The notes beneath the pieces were generated by a model. The model saw nothing but the letters and a program-made list of their open reading frames with translations. It was not told the origin of the DNA and made no database searches. The position numbers and the translations under genes are program-made. A DNA stretch of 64,000 nucleotides from RGIG4079 sp045646905 (GTDB lineage Bacteria; Bacteroidota; Bacteroidia; Bacteroidales; Muribaculaceae), in the NCBI GenBank assembly GCA_045646905.1, contig JAZRLP010000030.1, positions 30,519-94,518 of the forward strand, given 5' to 3'. Every line of letters begins with the position of its first letter. Position 1 is the stretch's first letter. Shown one piece after another: positions 16,591 to 25,053 of this stretch.

Positions 16591-18561
16591 TTAATAGATA
16601 TTATAATCAACCGATAAAACCGAGAACTCGGTGCGTCGATTTATTTGGTCGGCAATATCTTGATCTTCCTCGCTCAATGTGTTTACAAACTCCTCATTTA
16701 AGATTGTACCTTCTTCAAATTGAGGATAATCTTTTGCGATTTTCTTTGTCACAGTTTTAGGGCGAGTTTCGCCATATCCTTGATATTGTAAACGATCGGC
16801 ACTTATACCCACCTCGGTGAGATAATCAATAACCGATTTAGCACGGCGATGCGACAGGTCGATATTATATTTTTCTTCACCCCAGCGGTCGGTGTGCGAC
16901 GCCATTTCAATTGTAATGTGTGGATTATCGCGAAGAATTTGTGCCAATTCATCAAGAGCTTCTTTTGACTCGGGACGCAATGTTGCTTGGTCAAAATCGT
17001 AGAAGATATTTTCAACTACATTAGGTTTATTTATTGATGACAAGAAAAAGTCAATACCATATTCGGCATCTTCCTCGGCATTATCACTTTCAAATTCTTG
17101 TTTTGAGTTAAGATATCCTTTGGCTCCCGCAAGCATCACATACTTCACGCCTCGTTTCAATGGGAACTTAAACGAGCCATCATCACGAGCCACTTCTTTT
17201 TGATTTGAACCATCATCACCAACAATGCGTATCACTGCATTGGGCACAGGCTCTTCATCTTTATCTAATACCCAACCTGCAATAGAGATTTTCAATTCGG
17301 GAAGTTCAAATGAGTAGATATGGTCATAACCTCGGCCATCACCACGATTTGAACTAAAGAATCCACTTTCGCCCATTCCGAATGTGATGCCAAAATCATC
17401 GGCTGAAGAATTTACAGGTGTACCCATATTAATCACTTTCCATCGTCCATCGGGTTGGAGTTCGGCTCTAAACAAGTCAAGCCCACCATACCCAGGATGT
17501 CCGTTAGATGCAAAATACAATAGACTATCGGTGCGCACAAATGGGAACATTTCATCGCCTGGAGTATTCAATATGTTACCCATGTTTTCAAGCGAACCGG
17601 CTTTTTCTTTCAAGTTAATACGCCATAAGTCTTTACCTCCTTCACCACCAGGCATATCTGAAGTAAAATAAAGGAAAGTGCCATCGGGTGACACTGCGGG
17701 GTGTCCATAACTTGATACTGTATCGGATGTCACTTCAAATTTCACTGGAGCACTCCACTTGGCATCGGAGCGTTGCGATGTATAAATTTCTACACCTGTG
17801 CTCGCGTTCAATTCTCTACGAGCCTTTGTGAGATACATTGTGTTGCCATCGGGCGAGAAAGCCACAATACCTTCATCGAGTTCGGTGTTTAACTCACCTT
17901 CTACGGTTTCGGCTCGTTGCCACTCCCCTTTTTCGTTTTTCTTCACCATCCATACATCGCCATTTTTCATGCCAGTGATTTCACTTTTCTTATCGCCAGT
18001 AACTTTTTCGTTAGTGGTGGTAAAATATAGTGCATCACTTGTTTTGTCAAAATACATAGGAGCATAATCGGCTCGGCGCGAATTAAACATCTTCGCATTT
18101 TTCACCACATAGCGAGTTGTCTTTGATTTTTGATTTTCAAGAGCCATTTCACTCCCTGCAAGGCCATTTTTAGCAACATACGAGTTGGGGTCGCGCATCA
18201 AGTACTCTTTATATGCTGCTATAGCAGCCGAGAATTTACCTTCGGCATGCAACATTTCGGCAAGATGAAGCAGCGCCATTGAGTCGGCACATCCATAGCG
18301 AATAGCATTTTGATATGCAGCAACTGCTCGCGCACTTTGATTGAGTTTACGATGACATTCAGCCATTTTAAATGCCACCTCGCCACGCTTTCCTCGCTCC
18401 TCTTTCTTTGTGAGTTTATTATAGACCTTTCGATAAGTTTTTGATGCATCATAATACTCACCACGAGCCATTTGTTCATCGGCAACCGACAACTTTGCGC
18501 CTCGACATCCTGTCAATGCCACTGCCAATATTATTGCTAAAAAATATATTATCCTTTTCAT
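16591..18561 (-). CDS. porE: PorE-like T9SS lipoprotein (TPR, PD40 propeller, CarboxypepD_reg, OmpA)
   Basis: A 656-residue lipoprotein with lipobox LTGC (C19). In order: TPR-like helices (about 25-145), WD40-like PD40 repeats (about 160-420, YFTSDMPGGEGGKDLW, YFASNGHPGYGGLDLF), a carboxypeptidase-regulatory-like domain (about 425-495, SIAGWVLDKDEEPVPNAVIRI), and an OmpA peptidoglycan-binding domain (about 515-656, IFYDFDQATLRPESKEAL, SHTDRWG). This exact domain order and length is that of Porphyromonas PorE, a type IX secretion component anchored to peptidoglycan. T9SS-tailed cargo at the far end of the window fits. It is first in a unit with GSCFA and murF-alr. Other OmpA/PD40 lipoproteins share parts, so PorE is a strong but not certain assignment. 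Confidence 0.85.
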   Translation of the reverse strand: MKRIIYFLAIILAVALTGCRGAKLSVADEQMARGEYYDASKTYRKVYNKLTKKEERGKRGEVAFKMAECHRKLNQSARAVAAYQNAIRYGCADSMALLHLAEMLHAEGKFSAAIAAYKEYLMRDPNSYVAKNGLAGSEMALENQKSKTTRYVVKNAKMFNSRRADYAPMYFDKTSDALYFTTTNEKVTGDKKSEITGMKNGDVWMVKKNEKGEWQRAETVEGELNTELDEGIVAFSPDGNTMYLTKARRELNASTGVEIYTSQRSDAKWSAPVKFEVTSDTVSSYGHPAVSPDGTFLYFTSDMPGGEGGKDLWRINLKEKAGSLENMGNILNTPGDEMFPFVRTDSLLYFASNGHPGYGGLDLFRAELQPDGRWKVINMGTPVNSSADDFGITFGMGESGFFSSNRGDGRGYDHIYSFELPELKISIAGWVLDKDEEPVPNAVIRIVGDDGSNQKEVARDDGSFKFPLKRGVKYVMLAGAKGYLNSKQEFESDNAEEDAEYGIDFFLSSINKPNVVENIFYDFDQATLRPESKEALDELAQILRDNPHITIEMASHTDRWGEEKYNIDLSHRRAKSVIDYLTEVGISADRLQYQGYGETRPKTVTKKIAKDYPQFEEGTILNEEFVNTLSEEDQDIADQINRRTEFSVLSVDYNIY

Positions 18562-18634
18562 AAATTCTTGTAATTATAGAGTGGTTACACCACACCTTAA
18601 GATATATAACGTAATATCATCACTCTATATTTTA

Positions 18635-18667
18635 CAAATATAGCGAAAGTTTTAATATTTATTCAAC
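18635..18667 (-). promoter_or_regulatory. Candidate promoter for porE-GSCFA-murF/alr
   Basis: CAAATATA (18635-18642) reads TATATTTG on the minus strand (full -7 match), and CAAC (18664-18667) reads GTTG, 21 bases upstream, a 3 of 4 match to TTTG. The -7 box lies 73 bases upstream of the start codon. Confidence 0.5.
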
Positions 18668-18705
18668 GAATTGCCTAAACATGATTCATATTGTAAAATT
18701 ATTAT

Positions 18706-18713
18706 TAACTTTG
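18706..18713 (+). promoter_or_regulatory. Candidate -7 box for SUMF1 copy B
   Basis: TAACTTTG is a full TAnnTTTG match 40 bases before the ATG at 18754. No TTTG is found 19-21 bases upstream, so only the -7 half is supported. Confidence 0.45.
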
Positions 18714-18753
18714 TAGTTATACATAAATCTAACAACCTTAAATAAATTGAGAT

Positions 18754-19887
18754 ATGGATAATATTTCTGACGCTAAATTTTATATCGTTGTAAATAGAGA
18801 AAAAAGAGGGCCATTCTCTATCGATGAACTTAAGACAATGAATATTACACCAAAAACAAAAGTTTGGTGTAAAGGTATGACAAATTGGGATGATGCCGAG
18901 AATGTCTATTCTTTGAAAGATATTATCGTTGATGTGCCCACTACTCCTTATGTTGAAGAGTCTAAGCCTCAAATGGGTGCAGTACCTCCTGTGTATCAAA
19001 ACGAGTCTACTGAACAATATCATAATAATCCCCCTCAAGAATCAGTTCACAATAAAGGAAATATCGTGCAAAAAGTTATTGCTACTATTGTATTTATAAT
19101 TATCGTAGCAACAATTAGCATTGTTTTCTTTTACAAACCAGGTAGTGATGATAAGATAGAACCACTCCCTGTAGTTACAACAGAGGAAGTCGTTCCCGAT
19201 GACCCCATTAAACGGCTTGAATCGGACATGGTTGCTATTAATGGTGGCACGCTAATGCTTGGCGCTACAAGCGAGCAAGTGGCTTATGCTATGAATCAAG
19301 AGTTCCCGGCCCATGAGGTAACCCTATCAAGTTATCAAATTGGTCGTTATGAAGTTACTCAAGAACAATGGGAAGCAGTGATGGGATATAATCCATCGCG
19401 TAATATAGGGGCAAAAATGCCAGTTGAAAATGTTTCATGGAATGAGTGTCAATCATTCCTTCAAGCACTAAATGCTAAAACAGGCAAAAATTACCGACTC
19501 CCCACCGAAGCCGAATGGGAATTTGCTGCTCGTGGTGGCAATCAATCTCATTACTACATTTATAGTGGTAGCGATGATGCCGATGCTGTTGCTTGGCACA
19601 AAGGGAATTCGGGTGGCACCACTCACGATGTAGGAACAAAACTAGCCAATGAACTCGGATTATATGACATGAGTGGAAATGTGTTTGAATGGTGTAACGA
19701 CAAATATGGCCATTATGATTATGGTGCTGTATATAACCCACAAGGCTACGGAACAAGTTCAAAAGTTCGCGTAGGCCATGGTGGTGGATATAATTTAGGT
19801 ACAAAATTCTGCCGTGTTTCAAATCGCACTCAAGGCACAACCAATTACAAATCGGAATCTCTTGGATTTCGCATTGCTCACGACTAA
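18754..19887 (+). CDS. GYF_2 membrane protein with SUMF1/FGE-like domain (copy B)
   Basis: A 377-residue paralogue of the protein at 8529-9638 with the same order: GYF_2 (about 8-58), proline-rich linker containing the 18-residue block PYVEESKPQMGAVPPVYQ shared exactly with copy A, a membrane segment (108-127), and a SUMF1 fold (about 155-377: GRYEVTQEQWEAVMGYNPS, PVENVSWNECQSF, YRLPTEAEWEFAARGG, LGLYDMSGNVFEWC, LGFRIAHD). Only one cysteine (FCRVSNR) remains where catalytic FGEs have a pair, so it is unlikely to make formylglycine. A binding or scaffolding role across the inner membrane is more likely. The tricorn-type protease starts 15 bases later and is probably co-transcribed. Confidence 0.86.
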   Translation: MDNISDAKFYIVVNREKRGPFSIDELKTMNITPKTKVWCKGMTNWDDAENVYSLKDIIVDVPTTPYVEESKPQMGAVPPVYQNESTEQYHNNPPQESVHNKGNIVQKVIATIVFIIIVATISIVFFYKPGSDDKIEPLPVVTTEEVVPDDPIKRLESDMVAINGGTLMLGATSEQVAYAMNQEFPAHEVTLSSYQIGRYEVTQEQWEAVMGYNPSRNIGAKMPVENVSWNECQSFLQALNAKTGKNYRLPTEAEWEFAARGGNQSHYYIYSGSDDADAVAWHKGNSGGTTHDVGTKLANELGLYDMSGNVFEWCNDKYGHYDYGAVYNPQGYGTSSKVRVGHGGGYNLGTKFCRVSNRTQGTTNYKSESLGFRIAHD

Positions 19888-19902
19888 TAACAATCACAAC
19901 AT

Positions 19903-22900
19903 ATGACAATGAAAAAATTAATAATCTCATTATCACTGGCAGCATGTGCCATAAGTGCATCGGCCGAGACTCCTCTATGGTTGCGTGATGTAAAAATCTC
20001 GCCCGATGGGAAACAAATTCTTTTTACCTACAAAGGTGACATTTATAAAGTAGCCACAAAAGGTGGCGATGCAATAAGACTTACATCGTTAGAGTCATAT
20101 GAAGCAAACCCTATATGGTCGCCCAATGGAAAAACAATTGCATTTACAAGTGACCGCAATGGTGGACAAGACATTTACACCATGAGTGCCAATGGTGGGA
20201 AAGCCACTCGCATCACTTTTTCTTCAGAGAGCGAAACTCCTGAGGCTTTTTCTCCCGATGGGAAAAATATCATTTTCTCGTCAGCGCTTCAAGACCCCGC
20301 TTCAAGTGCCTTGTTCCCTTCTCGCCGTTTAACCGAACTTTACAGCATACCAGCCGAAGGAGGTCGCGTTAAGATGGTGCTTGCATCTCCTGCTCAAATG
20401 ATTAGTTATGCTACCGATGGCAAGTCGTTTGTGTATCAAGATCAAAAAGGGATGGAAGATGAATGGCGCAAACACCACACTTCATCTATAGCTCGCGACA
20501 TATGGTTGTACAATGCTACAACTGGCAAACACAGCAATCTCACCAATCATGCCGGAGAGGATCGCAACCCAGTAGTAGGTATTGATGGGAAAACCATATA
20601 TTTCTTGAGTGAACGCAATGGTGGCTCAATGAATGTGTATTCATTCCCTATTGATAACCCTAAAAATGTGACATCACTCACTTCTTTTAAACATCATCCA
20701 GTGCGTTTCATTTCGCAAGGCGCCGATGGCACTTTAGCATTTACTTACAATGGAGAAATTTACACTAAACAAGGGACACAAAAACCATCAAAAGTAGCAA
20801 TCAACATCGTAAGTGACGATGAAACATCAGTAAAGAAACTCAATGTTGCTTCAGGTGCATCGTCTGCAACCGTATCGCCCGATGGCAAACAAGTGGCATT
20901 CATTTATCGTGGTGAATTGTTTGTCACCTCAACCGACTACACTACTACTAAACAAATCACTCACACTCCCGAAGCCGAACGCCAACCTACATGGGCAGCC
21001 GACAATCGCACTATAGCATACATGAGCGAACGCAATGGCAAATGGAACATCTATACAGCAACTATCGAGCGTAAGGAAGATGCCAATTTCCCTAATGCTA
21101 CCACTATCATTGAAAAAGAATTGTTTAACGACAATATTGAACGCACTTATCCTCAATATTCGCCCGATGGTAAAGAACTTGCATTCATTCAAGACCGCAA
21201 CAAGTTGATGGTAATGGATGTAAAGAGCAAAAAAGTGCGTCAAGTGACCGACGGTTCAACTTATGCTCGTCGTAATGGAGGTTTTTATTACACTTGGTCG
21301 CCCGACGGAAAATGGTTTACGCTTGAGGTAGTTGACAATATGCACGACCCATATAGCGATGTGGCTATCGTGAGCGCTAAAGGTGGTAAAATCACAAACA
21401 TCACCCGTAGTGGTTACTTTGATGAATCTCCACGATGGGTTATGGACGGTAACGCAATACTTTTCTTCTCGGAACGCTATGGTATGCGTAACCATGCATC
21501 GTGGGGTTCAATGAGTGATGCAATGTTGGTTTTCCTCAATCAAGATGCCTACGACAAATATCGCCTCAATGAAGAAGACTATGCTCTTCTCAAAGAGGTA
21601 GAAAAAGCTCAAAAGAAAGAGGCCGAAGCAAAGAAAAAAGATGATAAGAAAAAGAAAGATGATAAAAAATCGGAGAAAGCCGACTCTACTAAATCATCTA
21701 AAGATGTCAATGTTGAACTCGATGGTATTGAAGATCGCATCGTGCGACTTACCCCTAACTCTTCTAATATAGGTGGCGCAATCATTACCAAAGACGGAGA
21801 AAACCTATATTACCTATCGGCAGTAGAAAAAGGTTATGATTTATGGAAAATCAAACTTCGCAAACCCGAAGCCAAAATCGTTAGCAAACTAAATGCTGGA
21901 TACCTCTCAATGGAAATGGATAAATCGGGTAACATATACTTGCTTGGTGGTCGCATGATGAAGAAACTCACTCCTTCAAACGACAAACTCACCAACATCT
22001 CATACTCGGCTACTATGAAACTCGACGCTCCTGCCGAACGTGAATATATGTTTGACTTTGTGGCTCGCCAAGAACGCGAAATGTTCTATGTAAAAGATAT
22101 GCATGGCGTTGACTGGAAAATGATGACCGAAAACTATCGTCGTTTCCTTCCTCACATCAATAATAATTATGATTTTGCCGAAATGTTGAGTGAATGGCTC
22201 GGCGAACTCAATGTGTCGCACACTGGTGGTCGTTACGGAGGCAAACCTGCTACCGATGCTACTGCAACACTTGGGTTACTCTATGATTGGAGCCACGATA
22301 AAGATGGCTTAAAAGTTGCCGAAGTTATTGAGAAAGGGCCTTTTGACCGCTCAACTTCAAAAGTAAAAGCCGGATGCATTATCGAGAAGATTAATGGAGC
22401 CGAAATCAAAGCCAACGAAGACTATATAGTACTATTTAACGGCATTGCAAAGAAAAAGACTCTTGTATCAATATATAATCCCGAATCGGGCGAACGCTGG
22501 GACGAAGTAGTATTGCCTATCACATCGGGCGCACAAAACTCTTTACTCTATAATCGATGGATTAAACAGCGTGCAGCCGATGTAGAGCGTTGGTCAAACG
22601 GCCGATTGGGTTATGTTCACATTGAATCAATGAGTGATGAAAGTTTCCGTGAAGTTTATGCCGATGTTCTTGGTAAATACAACCACTGTGAAGGTATCGT
22701 TATTGACACTCGTTGGAATGGTGGTGGTCGCCTTCACGAAGATATCGAGGTATTGTTTAGTGGTAAAAAATACTTCACTCAAGTGGTGCGTGGCGTAGAA
22801 GCATGCGATATGCCAAGCCGCCGCTGGAACAAACCAAGCATTATGGTGCAATGCGAAGCCAACTATAGTAATGCTCACGGCACACCATGGGTATATAAAC

Positions 22901-23160
22901 ATCGTGGATTGGGCAAACTCGTGGGTATGCCTGTTCCCGGGACAATGACAAGTGTGAACTGGGTAACATTGCAAGACCCATCGTTGGTGTTTGGTATCCC
23001 AGTAGTAGGTTATCGTCTACCCGATGGCTCATACCTCGAAAACAGCCAACTTGAGCCCGATATCAAAGTAGCAAACGACCCTGCAACAGTCGTAACTGGT
23101 GAAGATACTCAACTCCGCACAGCAGTTGAAACCCTACTCAAAGATTTGGATAAAAAATAA
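19903..23160 (+). CDS. Tricorn-type S41 family protease, secreted
   Basis: A 1085-residue protein with a signal peptide (KKLIISLSLAACAISASA|E). A TolB/PD40 propeller region fills about 25-330 (repeats of SPDGK, SPNGK), a second propeller about 320-730, interrupted near 560-610 by a Lys/Glu-rich charged stretch. A tricorn core with PDZ domain (about 790-870) and S41 peptidase (about 890-1085) follows. The tricorn catalytic residues can be placed: SH in LNVSHTGG, nucleophile Ser in NYSNAHG, oxyanion region IDTRWNGGGR, and Glu in SQLEPDIKV. It should degrade peptides in the periplasm. Either ATG (19903 or 19909) could be used; the second gives the more usual MKK start. A strong terminator follows. 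Confidence 0.92.
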   Translation: MTMKKLIISLSLAACAISASAETPLWLRDVKISPDGKQILFTYKGDIYKVATKGGDAIRLTSLESYEANPIWSPNGKTIAFTSDRNGGQDIYTMSANGGKATRITFSSESETPEAFSPDGKNIIFSSALQDPASSALFPSRRLTELYSIPAEGGRVKMVLASPAQMISYATDGKSFVYQDQKGMEDEWRKHHTSSIARDIWLYNATTGKHSNLTNHAGEDRNPVVGIDGKTIYFLSERNGGSMNVYSFPIDNPKNVTSLTSFKHHPVRFISQGADGTLAFTYNGEIYTKQGTQKPSKVAINIVSDDETSVKKLNVASGASSATVSPDGKQVAFIYRGELFVTSTDYTTTKQITHTPEAERQPTWAADNRTIAYMSERNGKWNIYTATIERKEDANFPNATTIIEKELFNDNIERTYPQYSPDGKELAFIQDRNKLMVMDVKSKKVRQVTDGSTYARRNGGFYYTWSPDGKWFTLEVVDNMHDPYSDVAIVSAKGGKITNITRSGYFDESPRWVMDGNAILFFSERYGMRNHASWGSMSDAMLVFLNQDAYDKYRLNEEDYALLKEVEKAQKKEAEAKKKDDKKKKDDKKSEKADSTKSSKDVNVELDGIEDRIVRLTPNSSNIGGAIITKDGENLYYLSAVEKGYDLWKIKLRKPEAKIVSKLNAGYLSMEMDKSGNIYLLGGRMMKKLTPSNDKLTNISYSATMKLDAPAEREYMFDFVARQEREMFYVKDMHGVDWKMMTENYRRFLPHINNNYDFAEMLSEWLGELNVSHTGGRYGGKPATDATATLGLLYDWSHDKDGLKVAEVIEKGPFDRSTSKVKAGCIIEKINGAEIKANEDYIVLFNGIAKKKTLVSIYNPESGERWDEVVLPITSGAQNSLLYNRWIKQRAADVERWSNGRLGYVHIESMSDESFREVYADVLGKYNHCEGIVIDTRWNGGGRLHEDIEVLFSGKKYFTQVVRGVEACDMPSRRWNKPSIMVQCEANYSNAHGTPWVYKHRGLGKLVGMPVPGTMTSVNWVTLQDPSLVFGIPVVGYRLPDGSYLENSQLEPDIKVANDPATVVTGEDTQLRTAVETLLKDLDKK

Positions 23161-23185
23161 TTAAACACAACCCCATTAGACATAG

Positions 23186-23229
23186 ACAATGAGATATACT
23201 TTGTGTATCTCATTGTTGTTTTTTTTATA
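23186..23229 (+). terminator. Strong intrinsic terminator after the tricorn-type protease
   Basis: A 14-bp stem (23186-23199 with 23203-23216, one G-T pair) closes a 3-base loop and is followed by eight or more T residues. It separates the protease transcript from the Sel1 leader. Confidence 0.92.
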
Positions 23230-23234
23230 AAGAT

Positions 23235-23265
23235 TTTCCTTTTTCAACATTTATTACTAACTTTG
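23235..23265 (+). promoter_or_regulatory. Promoter ahead of the structured leader and Sel1 gene
   Basis: TAACTTTG (23258-23265) matches the -7 box fully; TTTC (23235-23238) lies 19 bases upstream, 3 of 4 to TTTG. The start of transcription is expected near 23272, almost 285 bases before the Sel1 ATG. Confidence 0.6.
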
Positions 23266-23555
23266 TTGTCACTGATAGCAATGTGCAAAGAGTTGCCATA
23301 ATTTGCCATCATCTCATTTGAATTATAACAAAAACGTTATGCTTTTCTTTTAATCGAGAACCTGAGAAATTTTCGAAAAAAATAAAGACGAAGAGAATCA
23401 TAGCGGTTTATGCTATATGCGTGAACTGCTTTTCACTTTTGTTTTTAGGGTATTCTCAGGACCTTCGATTAAAACGTGGCATTGCAGTTCACGTTTTTAT
23501 TTTATAACGAACCGTCTTTAGAGTACTGCCTAAAGACTCAAAACGAAAAAAAATT
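23266..23555 (+). ncRNA. Structured leader or small RNA upstream of the Sel1 gene
   Basis: This stretch of about 290 bases holds no credible protein gene but several strong complementary segments. Stem A: ttttaatcga (23348-23357) and cctgaga (23361-23367) pair with tctcagg (23454-23460) and tcgattaaaa (23465-23474). Stem B: cgtgaactgc (23420-23429) pairs with gcagttcacg (23484-23493). Hairpin C: aaaacgtg (23471-23478) pairs with cacgtttt (23490-23497) followed by tattttat, like a terminator. Hairpin D: gtctttag (23514-23521) with ctaaagac (23530-23537). Near the 5' end gcaatg (23278-23283) can pair with cattgc (23480-23485). C competes with both A and B, so this looks like an attenuator, riboswitch-like leader, or an sRNA ending at C. 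I cannot match it to a known class. Confidence 0.5.
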
Positions 23556-24917
23556 ATGAGACTAAGAAAACTTCTTCTTCTAATCACAATGCTAATTAGG
23601 CTAACAGCTCCAGCCCAAACTGCACAAGAACTCTGTAACAATGGTCATGAATACTATACTGCCAACAATTACACTGAAGCTGTAAAATGCTTTAAAAAAG
23701 CCATAGAGCTGGGGGATACTATAGCTCAATATAATCTTGGGATATGCTATTACAATGGCAATGGGGTTACGAAAAACTATACAGAAGCAGTGAAATGGTT
23801 TCAAAAAGCCGCAGAACAGGGGTATGCTCCAGCTCAATACCATCTTGCAGCATGCTATTATTTTGGACATGGTGTACCAAAAAGTATCAGCAATGCTGCA
23901 AAATGGCTTCGCAAGGCAGCCGAACAAGGTGATGCTAATGCTCAACACAGTCTCGGTGAACTATACGAAAAAGGAGAAGGCGTCAAAAAGAGCTATGTAG
24001 AAGCTATCAAATGGTATAAAAAAAGTGCAGAACAAGGAAATTCCTATGCACAATATTGTCTTGGTGTTCTATACGAAAAAGGGAAAGGAGTCAAAAAAAA
24101 CTATAAAAAAGCCTTTGAATGGTATCTCGAAGCTGCTTTCTATGGAAATCACCCTGATGCACTATATAATCTTGGCAACTGCTACTATAATGGAAATGGT
24201 GTAGAAAAAAGTCTTGGTTCAGCTCTATACTGGTATGAACGTGCTGCAGAAGAAGGGCATACTGATGCTCAAATAAAATGTGGAGATTTATATATTGAGA
24301 CCGGGAAAAAAGAATCAGACTATAAAAACGCAATAAAATGGTATAGTAAAGCTGCAAACGAAGGCAATGTTAAAGCACAAACATCACTTGCAAAATGTTA
24401 TTATGAAGGAGCTTTTAGTGGTTTTTTTACAAAATGGGAGTGTGATATTCTTCCCGACTACAAAAAAGCCGTTTCTTGGTTCAAAAAAGCCGCAGAAAAA
24501 GAAGATTCCGAAGCATTATATTATTTAGGGGAATGTTATAAAGAAGCACATGGAGTTAGCAAAGATTTCGAGCAAGCAATATCCTTTTATACAAAAGCGG
24601 CAGAACATGGACATACAGAAGCACAATTTAGTTTAGGAGAAATCTATTTTCGTGATTTAAATGATTCTTCTAAAGCTATATATTGGTACAAAAAGGCAGC
24701 AAATAAAAATCATGGTGACGCACAATATATGTTAGGTAGATGCTATGAAGAAGGGATAGGAGTCTCTAAAAACAAGAGCATTAGCAAACAATGGTATAAT
24801 AAAGCTCGCAAGAATAACTCTAGTTATTCCTTATGGGGAGAATATGGCGAAAATCATCCTCTCTATGGCATAGGCAAAATTTTAGAGCTGGAGTTAGACC
24901 TGTATTTAGACCGATAA
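23556..24917 (+). CDS. Secreted Sel1-repeat protein
   Basis: A 453-residue protein with an N-terminal signal peptide (LLLLITMLIRLTAPAQ) and about eleven Sel1-like (SLR) repeats of roughly 36 residues covering residues 25-430; typical units read A--WF-KAAEQGYAPAQYHLA-CYYFG-GV. Sel1 repeats form helical solenoids that bind other proteins. Some repeats are longer, for example near residues 285-310 (FSGFFTKWECDILPDYKKA). The last 25 residues (YGENHPLYGIGKILELELDLYLDR) leave the repeat. It is probably periplasmic or surface-exposed; the partner is unknown. It stands alone behind a long structured leader and before a strong bidirectional terminator. Confidence 0.85.
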   Translation: MRLRKLLLLITMLIRLTAPAQTAQELCNNGHEYYTANNYTEAVKCFKKAIELGDTIAQYNLGICYYNGNGVTKNYTEAVKWFQKAAEQGYAPAQYHLAACYYFGHGVPKSISNAAKWLRKAAEQGDANAQHSLGELYEKGEGVKKSYVEAIKWYKKSAEQGNSYAQYCLGVLYEKGKGVKKNYKKAFEWYLEAAFYGNHPDALYNLGNCYYNGNGVEKSLGSALYWYERAAEEGHTDAQIKCGDLYIETGKKESDYKNAIKWYSKAANEGNVKAQTSLAKCYYEGAFSGFFTKWECDILPDYKKAVSWFKKAAEKEDSEALYYLGECYKEAHGVSKDFEQAISFYTKAAEHGHTEAQFSLGEIYFRDLNDSSKAIYWYKKAANKNHGDAQYMLGRCYEEGIGVSKNKSISKQWYNKARKNNSSYSLWGEYGENHPLYGIGKILELELDLYLDR

Positions 24918-24975
24918 GATATACTTTATTGATTTTTATCGTTGAGTTATATTTTAGTATTTCTACCTATTAATC

Positions 24976-25018
24976 AAAAACCGCAAGAGTTATAAAGACT
25001 CTTGCGGTTTTTATTTTA
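24976..25018. terminator. Bidirectional terminator between Sel1 gene and ssb
   Basis: A 15-bp stem aaaaaccgcaagagt (24976-24990) pairs with actcttgcggttttt (24998-25012), loop 7 bases. Because the stem ends in A/T runs it gives a U tract on both strands, ending the Sel1 transcript and the convergent argD-proC-ssb transcript. Confidence 0.92.
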
Positions 25019-25053
25019 TCAGATTCAGGATATATGTGAATTTCCCAATTATA

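Noticed and set aside
23348..23474. Invertible promoter between inverted repeats ahead of the Sel1 gene
   Set aside because: No full TAnnTTTG box in either direction inside the repeats and no invertase nearby; kept only as an alternative to an RNA structure.
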